A program made the position numbers and the translations under genes. A model generated the notes under the pieces. The model made no database searches. It saw only the letters and a program-made list of their open reading frames with translations, and was not told the origin of the DNA. A DNA stretch of 64,000 nt from assembly GCF_905220415.1 (NCBI RefSeq), contig NC_059546.1, forward strand, positions 8,308,001-8,372,000, written 5' to 3'. The stretch comes from Colias croceus. Lineage: Eukaryota > Arthropoda > Insecta > Lepidoptera > Pieridae. Shown one piece after another: positions 24,633 through 37,267 of this stretch (its first letter is position 1; each line of letters begins with the position of its first letter).

Positions 24633-25597
24633 GTATGTAACCAGACGTTTGGTTTATTTACGGTTTAGATAGTTGCGCCCATTAAAATAATAAATTGAAA
24701 TTTATGTGAGACGGTTCTTACATATTTATAATTTGAAAATAGTTCTAGAAAATAGTCGTTTGAATTTATGTTTTCACTTTGACTATGAACTAAGATATTT
24801 ATACTTTCATATCTAGAAAAAGAATTTTTAGCAAATAATAAGAATGTTTGTGTATCCAGACAAACATGTCCCTTAAGAGCTGTCAAAACTTAAAACATCT
24901 GCGACATTTCTACTGTGTTGGACATGAATGCTAGTGACCCGTGGTAGCGTTTCATACATTTTTCAAACTGTTTTTATAATACCGAGTGTCGATTTGTTAA
25001 CTTTTCACTGCATGCTATTCATTTCTATTGTTTGACAAATAGTCTGCGTGTATCAAACAAACAACGTGCCTGCAAATTTTACACTTCCAATATTTTCGGT
25101 TGGAGCAATAACGATCGTGAAGTGAACGCATTAGGGGCCTATTTTGAATGTCACAACATTAAATTAGGTGGCAGGTGTACACGCCGCGTTTATTGCTCGT
25201 ATATTTCTATGTCCATTGCTTTACTGGTCCAAAACGCTTCGCAAAGTGTATCTATTTCTTCACATTAAATTTAGTGTTTGTTAAAGCAATGACGGGAGTT
25301 AGAATTCGATATTGCTCGAATTAAATTAAACTCGCTACTAAGTTGCGCAACTGGAAAATAAATTTTACAGCGACGCCGTAGTTTACCATTGAATAAACGG
25401 AATCGGATATTGTTCGGCTAATATTATCGAGAACAATATTGACTATTCGATAAAAACATAACAATGAGTTTATACTATTCGAATTGGAAACGGGAGTGTT
25501 TCTTAACATAAATTTGTTTTTAATTAAAGGCTTAAATGTTTCGAATTGTGCCGAGTAATCCTCGGCGCGCGTAAAAGGCGGAAAGCGATTGGCTTCG
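24633..25597. other. Noncoding DNA, possibly intron
   Basis: If the exon at 24522 is real this is the start of its first intron. No downstream exon with a matching phase-0 acceptor was convincing. The 78-codon and 94-codon frames seen here (25032-25268 plus, 25321-25605 minus) match nothing known. Confidence 0.35.
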
Positions 25598-25717
25598 TTA
25601 CACAAAGGGGAGTATCTTCGCGACCGACACGCAGTAGTAGACCTCCCATATAATTAAGAGGGCTCCAGCGAGAGCTCCGACCGGAATCAAAATTACAAAG
25701 GTGCGAGGAGCGCGCAT
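25598..25717 (-). CDS. Candidate N-terminal exon of a signal-anchor membrane protein
   Basis: From ATG at 25717 (G at -3, a fair start context) the frame reads MRAPRTFVILIPVGALAGAL then LIIWEVYYC, a short basic N-terminus followed by about 20 hydrophobic residues, as in type II signal anchors of Golgi enzymes. It ends at TAA at 25598 after 39 codons. The local DNA is clearly richer in G+C and CpG than the flanks, which supports exon status. Possible donors (for example AG|GTCTAC or GT|GTAACG) are weak, so the exon end is undecided. I do not recognise the protein; it could also be a complete small membrane peptide or chance. Confidence 0.3.
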   Translation of the reverse strand: MRAPRTFVILIPVGALAGALLIIWEVYYCVSVAKILPFV

Positions 25718-27235
25718 TACGGATGAGACGCGAGGATCGTACACGCGGTGATTACAAATGAGGCTCAGAAAGTACTGCTTACGTCGTATCCTATCCAACG
25801 TATTAAAGTTAAGAGGACGTGTGAAGTAAACCTCTTTAAGGATTGTAGTTTACCTTTCTCTAGCGATCATTTTCAAAACAATTGTTTCATCTATTACATA
25901 TTTCACGTAAAAAAAACGCTCACACTAAAATATTTATTATTTTATTAATTTTTTAAAGGCGTTTTTAATGCAGATATGTTTTTGGCTTTGTTGCTGTGAG
26001 TGCTATTTAAGTATACCTTGCCGAAATTATATTTATTTTTGTTGCATTCTTGTATTTGTTACCTTCATCTCACCAAATTAGAATTTATTTTATTTTATTT
26101 TTATAACATTGATGGATAATCCACTTGATGTAAACGGAGTTTCCGCAGCCCGCTTCCAATGTAATTGTATAAGCAGCCTTAAACAGACCTCCATGAATAA
26201 ATCCCACATTTCACGCCAACTTTTAGCTTCGATCTTGTTTCCGTCTCGCATTTAATCCACCCTAATTATCATGGTTAAGCATCTTCTGTGTGTCTTAAAT
26301 CTTATTTCAATGTTATCTTCGCTTTGTCAGAGTTCTTTGTAAGCATTGCGTATGTACTAAACGTATAAGATAAGATTGCTTAGTACAACGAGGGTCGGAT
26401 ATTCCTAATTTTAATGATAATCAAGTTTTTGTAACAAGAAAATGTCCGTAAATAATTGTATCTATGTATTACGGTATTGAGTATGTACCGATTTTTCTTT
26501 ATTCAAATAAAATATTTTAAATGTTATATAATTTTGTTACAGGTACTTTTCATTCCACAATATATTATTCATAAAGTGCAGTAAGTATAAAACTTCAACT
26601 AGTTTCACAGTTTGACGTTGATTCATGAAATATACGACTTTAACATCCGTACAAACCATTAAAAACATCGAATGTTTTTCCAAACTACCTAAAAACTATT
26701 CAAAAATATTCATAGTAAAAATAAATCTTTAACGCCCGCAAATCGCTTTTAGTTACGTAAACTGAATTCAATACTACAGTTTTGTTGCTCGTGGTTCAAT
26801 CATGGAAAAAGGGATTCAGTTAAGCTTTCGAAAAATCGGATTGTAGATCTATTATGTTCTACAGAATTCTACTAGGACATGGAAATAGATTAAAGTACAC
26901 AAATGTTTATTCGAACCTATGACTTGAATCGGAACTCGCTATTCAAGAATATCGCAGTGCGACCAACTCTATACATTTTTCTTAGATGTAAAACAAATAA
27001 CAATTATGAAGTTTAAATGTATGCATTGAATATATTTATATTTACTGATTCGGCAAATGTTGTTCGGCCCAATAGAAATTGGTAACAGAAAAAAGAACTC
27101 TTATGGGTTTAAAAAATACATTTTTCTCATGTCAACCTAACGTAATATTTACACAAATACCTTCGTTAAAAACAATGAACCACGGTAATTTAAAATATTT
27201 CGCTATGATATAAGTATCAAGTGCAGTCTTGAAAA
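25718..27235. other. Noncoding DNA
   Basis: The first 100 bases are the GC-richer upstream flank of the minus-strand candidate exon and could contain its 5' leader. The rest is AT-rich without recognisable elements. Confidence 0.4.
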
Positions 27236-27490
27236 ATGTTGCTTAAAATGAACAAAAGAAACTGTAATATTATTATTACCCACTTTCAAATTATAACAAT
27301 CACGCTTATTTTTTTTTTTGTTCATAGTAGAAATAAGTCAGAAAATGTTAAGAGTGAACAATACGACACAGAATTAAATTTGAAACTATTGACACTGCGA
27401 CAAAAGTTAGAAATTTCCATTCGTTTACCGGATACGGTTTACGTGTTCGTTCTGGCTTTTCACTTTTTTCACTTTTACAAAGTTGGATAA
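27236..27490 (+). CDS. Low-confidence ORF with signal-like N-terminus
   Basis: An 84-codon frame from a true ATG begins with a basic segment and then a strongly hydrophobic run (IITITLIFFFVHS, about residues 18-31), then a charged segment (RNKSENVKSEQYDTEL) and a second hydrophobic aromatic run at the end. It could be a first exon of a secreted or membrane protein, but the poly-T tract that creates the hydrophobic core is common in this DNA, and no splice donor stands out. Not recognised. Confidence 0.15.
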   Translation: MLLKMNKRNCNIIITHFQIITITLIFFFVHSRNKSENVKSEQYDTELNLKLLTLRQKLEISIRLPDTVYVFVLAFHFFHFYKVG

Positions 27491-30400
27491 GACTTGTTTC
27501 TTAACTTTTTCAATTATTTCAAAGACCACTTTTTTCAATGAAAAAAAAACTCACTTTTCTCTCTATATATCATTGTTTCAAACAGTGCTTATTTGCATTA
27601 CATTTTTAAAACGTTTGATTGTTAACAAACGGATTTGATAGAGGTAAATACGTTCTGCCCTTTAAAAAGTGTTATAATAAAGCAATCATATTTAACACTG
27701 ATACAGCGAGAAGTTTAGTGTTACCAACCCTTACACTGCCGTTCAAATAATAGCTTAAAGTTGTTCAAATAAGTTGCGAAATAACCAAAGCATCATTATC
27801 ATCTATGGATTCTCTACAACATTCACTGCATCGTTTCGTTCAAGGAACTAACCTCTTGACGACTTCAGGAATGTATTTCAGATGTCGGAGCGCACTTGCC
27901 TTTTGTTTTAACGCGCCACTCGATTCGACCGCATTCCACGGAATGTACTCTTTACGTTTTCATGTACCCTACCGCGATCTCGCATTAAATATGGACGGGT
28001 TTTATCAAGAGATTTTTGTTGTTCGTGGAATAGCTCAAGCTGAGCAAGGGTGTGTTTAAGAGGTTGACTTTTTTGCGTGTGGAGAATACATCTCTCAGGC
28101 TGATTGTGTGTAGATACATTTTTAAATAAATGTATAAAATGTTTGGTGTTAGCATATTTGTACTGTAATATACATGTTAAATATAGAGAATATCTACTGA
28201 GCATATAAAATAAAAACAAGATAGAAATAAAAGAATTTAATAGATAAGTAATGTATAACTTTTATTACAATGACATAAAGCTAAAGTTATGTTGATGAAT
28301 ATTTTATTACGCCAAATAAATTCTCGTTCGTAGAAGTAAAACCATAGTAAGTTTTACCAAGCACATCCTCTTTTACTTTTTTGGTACTTGTCTTCTCTAA
28401 ACTATATAGCCAGGATAATTTAAACAGCTTGGCTTTGTATTACGCATTAAATTCAACCGCATTGAATTGAATGCACGATTTACGTACGAGCCACACTTGA
28501 AAATTAAATATGTACCTACGAATATTATCAGGATATTCCTTTATAAGACTTCCTGTATTTTTATACAACCTGCTGGCTTGTTAAAAAAATATTCACGCTA
28601 AAAACTTCCCAATTATATTCTTCCAATTTTAAATAAAAAGCGAAATACGCATTTTAAAAACATAATAAAATCCCTCAACTCAGCGTATTCGTAAAACTGT
28701 TCGTTCATTAGAATTCACGTTACAAATGATGACCTTTAATTTCAACAAAACGCTGACATTTTTGCTCACTTTAAAACAAACACGTACGTGACTAAATTTT
28801 ACATATAATTCTCTTGATTTTGTATTAAGGGTTGGCGCCATAAATAGCGGTAAGAGACAAAATGTTTGCTTGGGTCAGCTTTAACGGACTAATAGTGCCG
28901 TTCCTGAGGCTGAATAAATAATTTGCTATGTCGAGCTTAATGCTTTGGATAGCCGTGCTCTGCATAGGATTCCTTGAGGTCAGAACAGATTGCTTTACCT
29001 TAAAAATACAATGTTGCATAAATAACGTGGCTTACAGAGAGACTAGTAAATAATGACCGGTATTTATGTACGCAAAAATAGTTTACCATTAAATATGAAC
29101 AGATTTTTTGTAGGTAATAAGTTATTTGTTGTTTTGGAAATATATGTTTATTGTAGGTTTGTTTTCCTTGATGAATAAATTTTCATTGGCTCCATGGAAT
29201 AACTAATTGCTTTTCCAAGGTTCTCCTGGGTTGATCTGTGATAAAAAATATCATGTAACGCGGTAAAGATGTAGCTTTCTAATGGTTAAATAATTTTTGA
29301 AATGAATGTTATACGAGTTTATTCGTTACGTATAATAATACAAATTTCACCTTTATAATAATAGAAGAATGTTATAGTATTCCAATAAAGATTTTTTTTT
29401 AAATATGTAGACTTTAAAATGTTAAAGGTTATTCGTTTAATTGACAATAACTTGATAATGAAGTTACAGTAAGTTAATGACTTGAAGTTTTTAAGTGCAC
29501 AAAGTTACGTCTCGGTCCCCGGTTTGCATCTTAAAACTTGCTCCTATGATTTTAATGAAAATAAACTAGAAAGACTAATAGCGACTTACAACATTTCTAC
29601 ATTGCAACACAAAATGTTTCCATTGTTAAACATAAAACATTGCATTTTTAGTTGTAAGTTTTTAAACTGAAATGGTATAAATTAAATTTCAATGTGCACG
29701 TAATTTATTTGTGAGGCATACTATTTCTATGTTTAAGAATTTCCCCGAAGTGTATAATTATTTTTATTTTAATAAATTTTGCCAAGTAGTGTTAATTTTA
29801 ACGAATTCTTTATAAAAGCCAATTGATTGATAAAATAGGTAAAATCACCCAGGAGCCAGTTTCTCTCAACATTTAATGGTCTTGAACCGGTTATTGGAAA
29901 ATACTCATCAACTACATTTTCTTAATAATTTCAGTAGATACTTGTATTTCATTAAATGGAACATTTTACTGGTATCGTTGGAGCATCATGCTGTATACAT
30001 AAATTGGTGCGAGTAAATCTCCTCAAGCTATCTTTATTAATGCCATTAAGGCGAAATAAATTATGCTTTTAAATTATCATTTTAAGAACACTTAACCCTC
30101 TTAAATAATTATTTTGCTTTCAATATAAAATAGAGCTTTAGACAATTTGGGCATCGTTCAAAAATATTTTTGACGCCTACATTCCGGCAATTATTAAGCT
30201 ATTATTTAATGATATTCTGCATTTTGGATCATTCAATCGAATCGGAACGATTAAAAAGGTTATTGTGTTTTAATTTTAATATAGCATTGCCAAACTATCC
30301 GAATATAGTGAGAGTTGGTTTAAAACTATTGTCCGAAGTAGAGTAAAATAAAAAAGGACGATCAAACAATGGCTTCGCTGACGAGAATGAAATGTTGCAT

Positions 30401-32151
30401 GTTTTTAATAAATCCAGCGTTAAGTTCCGTATAAAACATCAAACCGAACTATGGCCTTTGTCGATCTACTACAAATAAATAATGAAAACGAGGACAGAGT
30501 TCATTTCCTCACTCGGCAGACTCGTTACCTGCGTGAAATGTTCCATCCAACATAACATGGACCCTGATACATCCCTACTGTTATAATTCTCATCCTTTTC
30601 CCTTTGTATTGAATAGTTTGACGGTTCAATACCGACCGGTCGATAAAAATCCGCGGTGCGCACGTGTGATTTATTTAATACGATACTGTTTTTATTTATG
30701 TAGACAAAACCGTTGTGCGGTCCATTAGCTTTCACCGTATTCTCGCGCGTGTAAAATATTTACAAACGATCGGTATTTACCACTAAAATCAGTGGTCTGA
30801 TAATAATAAGTAGGTAATCATTTGCCTAATAATCAGAAGTATTACATAGTTTGTTTGAATTTATATTTTTACAAATTAGGTCTTTTCATAAACGTTTTTA
30901 GGATTGTATATAGCTAATTACTATACACGTGTAACGTAGCTACGAGCTAGGGAAGGCATTTGTAAGGGGAAGAACATTGTTGCCTCGACTGTGTTACAAG
31001 GCAGGGCGGATGTAAGTAGACGCTGACCTTTTGATGGCTTTTTAAGAGAATGTGGAACGTGCAAATATGTCAACATATCGCTACCACGAGCGTGGTGTCG
31101 TGCTACCTAACTGTGTAATATTTAAAGCTCAAATTTTACTTACGGACCAAGTTTAGTACATTTTAAATTCGATAAAATTAAATAAAAATATTTTAAGTGT
31201 TATTCATGCTCCGTCTCGAAGAAATTGCATAAAAACAATTTAAAAACCAATTTGCTAGTTCCGAATATAATTTATACATATATTTAAACAGTGAAATTCG
31301 TAAGCAGCTCAATGAATTGCACAATTCGCAACTCCAATTACCTATTTCCCGAGTTGTTAAATTAATAAATTAATTTTAAATGTATTGCAAATTTGAGTAT
31401 TTCAATTTCATGAAAACACAAGTGGATGAATTCATAACACCAGTTAATGTGCACCCAATCAACAAAATCATAAGTTCAGTGATTAAATTATACAGCAAAT
31501 GCTGGTAACTCGTGGATTATTGAAATAAATCGTTGCACCGACTGGCTTGCTGGAAAGCCACTTAACCCGCACAATACGAAGCAAATAAAACTTTTATCCA
31601 AACACTACTCGATTTTCAATCAATGCGAACTAATCTTTGTTGAATTGCGCAAAAGATCAGCTGAAAATATTATTATCAGTTTATTAATATGCGTAATTCC
31701 TAAACCAATTCAGGATACATAAACATTTTATCAAATAACGTCGTCCCACGGTAGGACTTGTTGAGCAAAAAAGATTTATTGTTTATGGAAACTGGCTGTT
31801 AATCTAGTTATATCCGAAAATGTGCCTTGTAAATTGGTGAATTTCCGCAACGTGGATACATAGAAATTTTTGGAAAAAATCTGCCAGGTTTTTTTAATAC
31901 CGTTATATTTCCATGTAAAATAACACAAACATATGAATAATTACAATGTTGTACTAGTTTCAGCATAAAATATTAAAAGTACTTTTGCACTTGTTTTTAT
32001 TTCAGTGTTATCGTTGAAAATTGAGATCGACGCCAATATCCGTATAAAATTTTCCGTTTGAATCAATATTCATGGAAAGTAGACAAAAATGAACCGAAGT
32101 GATAAAAATATTAATTCTCTATTAGAATAGGTGAAAAAATAAGTAGGTATC
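27491..32151. other. AT-rich noncoding DNA
   Basis: No gene or transposon was recognised in 4.7 kb between the weak ORF at 27236 and the LINE insertion. Frames of 60-100 codons on both strands have no family resemblance. Confidence 0.4.
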
Positions 32152-32162
32152 TATTTGATATT
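32152..32162. repeat. Target-site duplication of the LINE, left copy
   Basis: TATTTGATATT here is repeated exactly at 34685-34695, immediately outside the two ends of the LINE. A perfect 11-bp duplication marks one retrotransposition event and defines the element as 32163-34684. Confidence 0.85.
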
Positions 32163-32206
32163 GAATGAATGAATGAATGAATGAATGAATATGAATGAAT
32201 GAATGA
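32163..32206 (-). repeat. (TGAA)n / (ATTC)n 3' tail of the LINE
   Basis: About eleven tetranucleotide units, interrupted once by an extra AT, form the 3' terminus of the minus-strand LINE. RTE elements characteristically end in such short tandem tails instead of poly(A). Confidence 0.85.
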
Positions 32207-32255
32207 AAGCCTTTATTGCAAGATATTTACAAGTAATAATAATTTAATAGCTTAA

Positions 32256-34684
32256 CTAGGTTTCTTCTGGGTATCTTGCTTGCCTTTCGACAAAAGCCTC
32301 CTCCAAACTCTTCCATGATTGCCTTTGAAGTGCTATTCTTCTCCAGGTCGCTCCTCCTACAATTTCCTTTAAATCATCCTCCCATCTAATTTTTTGTCTC
32401 CCTCTGTTCCTTTTTCCTTCCCTGGGATACCATTCCAAGAGATCTTTAGTCCACTTTCCTTGTTTATTCCTCATTATATGCCCTGTCCAACGCCACTTTA
32501 GAGATTTGACTGTCTTCACAATGCTATGCAATTTCGTCTTTTTTTCTAATATTAGTTATTTTTACTCTGTCGCGTCTTTTAATTTTTAACATGCTTCTCT
32601 CCATTCCTTGTTGGCACACCTTTAATTTTTGTAACTGTTTTTTGGTTAAACACCTTGTTTGGCAACCATAAGTCATCACTGGGCGTATGCATGTATCAAA
32701 AACCTTACTCTTTAATGTCTGGCAGATGTCGTCGTTTTTAAAAATATTTTTCAAGGACCAAAATCGTTTCCAAGAACTTGCTACCCTTTGCTCTATTTCT
32801 TTTGTCATAAGATCATTGGGAGATATGATCTGTCCCAGATAAAAATATTCTTCCACATACTCTATGTACCTGTTGTTGACTTCTATTGGAATTTTAGTTC
32901 TATTGGTCATTATTTTTGTTTTTAATGTATTCATTAAAAGTCCTACTTTTGCGCTTTGGTCGGCAAGCTGTTGTAACATTTTTTGTAGTTTCAGATGTTT
33001 CAGCTATTATAATGAGATCGTCTGCGAATCTTAGATGGTTTAGGCGCTGGCCATTAATGTTTATACCACAAAGGTCCCAGTCTAGATTCCGAAAAATACC
33101 TTCAAGAACAGCCGAGAATAGTTTTGGTGACATGGGATCCCCTTGTCTCACCCCTTTCTGTATTTCAAAGTCTCTTCCAACTCTCTCAAGCCTAATTTTA
33201 GCCGAAATTTGACTGTAGATGTTTTTGATGAGGTTTATGTATTTTTGATGGACTCCCTGTAGTTTTAATGCCACCCAAAGATATTCGTGTCTTATAGAAT
33301 CAAACGCCTTGCTGTAGTCTACAAATCCTATATAGTACGGTTGATTGTATTCATTACATTTTTCTATAAGTTGTTTAATAACAAAAATATGATCAAGGGT
33401 TGAATAATTGCTTCTGAAGCCAGCTTGTTCTCGAGGTTGTGATTCATCCAAGGTGTTTGATATTCTGTTTAGGATTGTTTTGGCAAATATTTTGTATAGG
33501 TTAGGCATTAGACTTATTGGTCTGTAGTTTTCTATTAATTGTTTGTCTCCTTTCTTATGCAGTAAGATAATCGTTGTGTCGGTCCACTGTTTGGGTATTT
33601 GTTCAGTCTGATATATTTCGTTAAATAAATGGGTAATAATACGGAGGGTCTCTGATGCAGTCTTCTTTAAGATTTCGTTGCTGATTTTATCATCGCCTGG
33701 TGCTTTGTCGTCTTTTTGGGATGATAGGGCCTTTTCTACCTCACTCACTAGAAGCGGTGGAATTTCTTCATTTTCTTCGTCCATCTTATAAAGTCGATTT
33801 TCTATAGGTAATGTAGCGGTGTCCTTGTATAGTGTTTCGTAGAATATAGTAGCAGTTTCTAAAATCTTTTTTCTATTTGAGCTTGTCGTGTTAGTTGTTG
33901 TGTTTTTTATTTTAGGTATCCAATTTTTGTCTTGACTTAAAAGTTTTTGTGCTTTTTTCACTCCACCCGTCTTTTCTATTTGCTCTTGTATTAGTTTAAT
34001 TTTTGTTTTCTTTTTAAAGTTTCTTATGTTCCTATTGATCTGTTTACTAATTTCTTCTATTTCTTTCTTATTGGATTTTCGATTTTTTAATAGTTCTTTC
34101 CTAGTTTCCAAAAGTTTTCTTGCTTCGTTCCCCACTTTATCTCTCTTAACTTTCACAGATATCAAGTTTTCTTTTAATTTTATAAGGTTTTTTTCTAATA
34201 CGTTATATTTGAATAGCACTGATTTATCGCTATTTATCTGCATTTCGTTATTGAGTATATGGCCAAAACTTTTCAACATATCATCTGGAATTGGTGGAAT
34301 TTTGTCATAGTTTTGTTTTATGAATTTTCTTGACCTTTTTGGTTCTATTGATTTTATTGTACCTCTCAACAATCGGTGGTCTGAGTTAAAGTTAAGTGTA
34401 TTAATGACTTCTACGTTTTCAAAATATTGTGGCTTATTTGTGAGTATAAAATCGATTTCGTTGCAGGTTTTGGCGTCCGGGGATATCCAAGTCCATTTTC
34501 TCTTAAATTTCTTCTTAAATAGTGTGTTCATGATTTTCAGGTTAAATTCTAATGCAAAGTTGATTAATCTTTTTCCATTATCATTTCTTTTACCGTAAGT
34601 ATGAGGGCCCATAATCTCGTTTTCAGATTCTGTTTTTTGACCTAATTGACTGTTGAAGTCTCCCATTATTATTAAATTGTCGTG
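32256..34684 (-). pseudogene. RTE endonuclease-reverse transcriptase, frameshifted and N-truncated
   Basis: Three overlapping frames make up one former protein. The first (34684 to 32900) opens in the endonuclease: HDNLIIMGDFN, NEIDFIL (near residues 69-75 counted from the Met) and FNSDHR (93-98) carry catalytic motifs. The reverse transcriptase follows with NYRPISLMPN, DYSKAFDSI (first catalytic Asp), GVRQGDPMSP and FADDLIII (catalytic Asp pair near 549-550). A one-base slip in an A-run near 32983 moves the frame to 32524-32979, with FYLGQII and the thumb region. A second slip near 32527 leads to 32256-32531, with KWRWTGHIMR, RGRQKIRWEDD and EAFVERQ, typical of lepidopteran RTE C-termini. 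In a live copy the protein nicks target DNA and copies its own RNA there. No RNase H domain, as expected for RTE. Confidence 0.9.
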
Positions 34685-34695
34685 TATTTGATATT
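34685..34695. repeat. Target-site duplication of the LINE, right copy
   Basis: Identical to 32152-32162 (TATTTGATATT) and directly adjacent to the truncated 5' end of the minus-strand LINE. Confidence 0.85.
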
Positions 34696-34982
34696 ACAAA
34701 TTATTAATTGGAAAAATATCAACTGCCAAAATGTTCTGCTCCGATTTCAATATAAAAAGTACTAATAAATTTATGAATAAAATGCATTAATATCTACTTA
34801 ATAATCATAATTATTTATTAGATATTCAATTAAATTTTTAAGCGTTTATAGTATCTATGCAAAAATATTCCTTGATTATTTTTTATGAACCGCATAGCCA
34901 CCATCCGCGGCAACGAACCAAATAGATACTGTATCTAAATAAAACACAAAGTTTTTCTTAATTGCTCAAACATTGCTCATTC

Positions 34983-35053
34983 ATATATCATACTCGTTAA
35001 AACACAATTTTATTTGTACAATTTTCCCTTTTGAATGTAGCAGCAACTTAATT
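34983..35053 (+). repeat. Direct repeat copy 1 (about 70 bp)
   Basis: The stretch from CATATATCATACTCG through GAATGTAGCAGCAACTTAA matches 37077-37144 with a few substitutions and one T indel. The flanks differ. Family unknown. Confidence 0.65.
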
Positions 35054-37076
35054 GTTTACACTTGCACTAACGTCAAAAAGCTTGACTGCTCAGGGGTGAC
35101 GTTTGTATACAAATAATTTTATTTAATATTCTGATTCAGTAGACAAAATTGGCATGCTAGTGAATGGATTGTTGTTAGGAATTCACTCTCGAAGTAAAGG
35201 GTTAAAAATGAACATAATATCAATAAAAAATAACATTTCTAACGTTTACAAACGCTAACAGTGATACTTGCGATTTATATTTGTTAAATTCACACACAAT
35301 CAAATGTATAGAGAAAATCGGTTATTTCGAAGTTATTCCAATAACAAAAGCATGCGATTAAAACGAATGTGATATTTAAATACTATTTATGTTGAACTTT
35401 TCCCGCATACCATCAATATTCAATAATAACACGAGTGTAAAACTTCAATCTTGTAATGTAAATAGCTTACAGCTTAATCACGAATAAAATCGCGTATCAC
35501 AGTAAACATCAATCACTGGATTTCAATCTGCAAATAAAAATATTTTTCGATTTTCCCAATCGGCCAGCCCAACGTATAATTACACCAATAAAAAATCTGA
35601 ATCTGGGAACGATTTATTCTCTTCGAGTTGTGAGCTTTGTAAACCTAAATGGAAAAATCGACGACGCGAATGACTCGCCCATCGGATCTATTTATATTAA
35701 GTCGGATATTTAATTTCTTTTAGTTTGTAGTCGATTTTCTTCTGCGATGAACATGCTCGATTTCAATTTGTTTTCTCATTTGTCGGTTTACGTTCGATTT
35801 CGACCGTTTATATGTTGGAATCCGATACTCAATTTAGTATATAATTTATAACATCATTTATTTCTGCTAATTGTTCAGTCAGTCTCTAAAATAATAGAGA
35901 ATAATAGAGAGAAAATATTAACTTTGTTTATTCAAGTGGTATAACGGCAACAGAAACTGAAAGTAATAAATTTCCTTTATTTTATGATTATGACCTAAAT
36001 ACCCCGCGCCCAGTTAATAACACCAGCCCATTAGTCAAAGAACTTGAACTAAACATTCAATAGCATTGTATTCGGAAAGCTATCGTTTTCCAATACATAA
36101 ACTATAACTTGAGTACAGCACGCCTTCTAAAGTCTTTATTGAAACCTTTTGTTTTGTAATTTGTTTTACTCTGATTTCGACGAAACTTAATATGGAAGGC
36201 AAACTTGAAATGGAATTCTTTCTGACGTCGACAAGTCGAGTTAGGAAACCGCTGTTAAAGTGTTCCCAAACAAGCCAGCGGGAACTTTATTGATTATCTT
36301 TCCGTGTAGAGCTTATTAGGTTTATCTTTCGAATGAATTACGTTGGTGTTGAATAGTTAAGAATTATAACATGGCTTGTACGAGTATGTTCAAATATCTA
36401 TGTTAAATTCCGAGTACATTCGTGCCTTTGAACCCAGAAAACGTACAAACAAATCAAAAACACGGGCCAGTGCCAGCTTTACGTCCAAGTAGTCGAAATA
36501 ATGAAATTCCTTGCTACGATCCACTCTGCGGGTAAAAAGGTGCCTTGGCTTCTTGCCACTTCCATCAGTTGTAGACAGTTCTTGTTCTCAAGGAGCAAGA
36601 ATTAACAACAAAATCGTAACGGAATCGTTCTTGTATAAAAGATAATTATAAAAATAATATCTTTTTGGGAAGTAAAGTTAAATGGGCGAACGTCGTTGTT
36701 ACGCTTATTACGAATTTTGTTCTTATTTGGAATATAATTAACCGAAGGAAACAAAAAAACTGAATCAGATTAAGGTAGCGCAAAAATTATATTTTTATTA
36801 ATTATCATCTAGTTACTTCATAATTATGAATCCCGAATATAATAAATGTTAAAACAATTAAAATGGGTAACTGGCAGTGCGGATATTACAACTGACGTCT
36901 GTCTGACGCTTATTCTAATGAAACATCTCGTTTTGTAATGGTTTGCAAGCTACAATGAATCGTTTCAATGGACGTTGATTGATATCACGACAGACGGCTA
37001 AAATTAGGAAGAGGCAAGCTAAGAAAAGCATTGACTTCGTGTTTAAGTTATAAATATGCTTCAAAATACGGTCTTT

Positions 37077-37144
37077 ATATATCATATTCGTTAAAACACA
37101 TTTTTATTTGTACAATTTTCCCTTTGAATGTAGCAGCAACTAAA
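37077..37144 (+). repeat. Direct repeat copy 2 (about 70 bp)
   Basis: Second copy of the repeat at 34983-35053, beginning TATATATCATATTCG and ending GTAGCAGCAACTAAA. Confidence 0.65.
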
Positions 37145-37267
37145 TTTTAATCTTTGTTTGCGCTTATTTCTATTTTTTACAAGTTGTTCCTCATGAAATA
37201 CTTTTGCAGTGATTGTTAAAATTGATTTGTAGGGTTGACCACGTATACTAAACTAACGAGGAAATAT

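Larger units (their letters stand above)
32163..34684 (-). mobile_element. 5'-truncated RTE-clade non-LTR retrotransposon (LINE)
   Basis: The element lies on the minus strand. It is flanked by a perfect 11-bp duplication and ends at its 3' side in AATAAAGGCTTTCATTCATTC-type microsatellite sequence, the tail used by RTE elements. It encodes the C-terminal part of an AP-type endonuclease, a reverse transcriptase and the short basic C-terminal region of lepidopteran RTE proteins. The 3' untranslated part is under 100 bp. The 5' end is truncated within the endonuclease, a common outcome of target-primed reverse transcription; the open frame runs right up to the truncation point. Two frameshifts break the protein, so the copy is dead but young. 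Confidence 0.9.
34696..37267. other. Noncoding DNA bracketed by a direct repeat pair
   Basis: No gene was recognised. A stretch of about 70 bp at 34983-35053 recurs in the same orientation at 37077-37144. Nothing between the copies resembles retroviral or transposon proteins, so they are probably two copies of one dispersed repeat and not the ends of one element. Confidence 0.4.

Noticed and set aside
27805..28219. Overlapping 84- and 103-codon frames on opposite strands
   Set aside because: Mutual shadows with no family resemblance or splice context.
32163..32206. CRISPR-like or satellite array
   Set aside because: It is the tetranucleotide tail of the RTE LINE, adjacent to its target duplication.
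32916..34598. Plus-strand frames of 92-98 codons (32916-33212, 34026-34310, 34320-34598)
   Set aside because: They are antisense shadows of the LINE reverse transcriptase and endonuclease coding sequence.
34983..37144. LTR retrotransposon bounded by direct repeats
   Set aside because: The repeats are only about 70 bp, lack TG...CA ends, and no gag or pol sequence lies between them.
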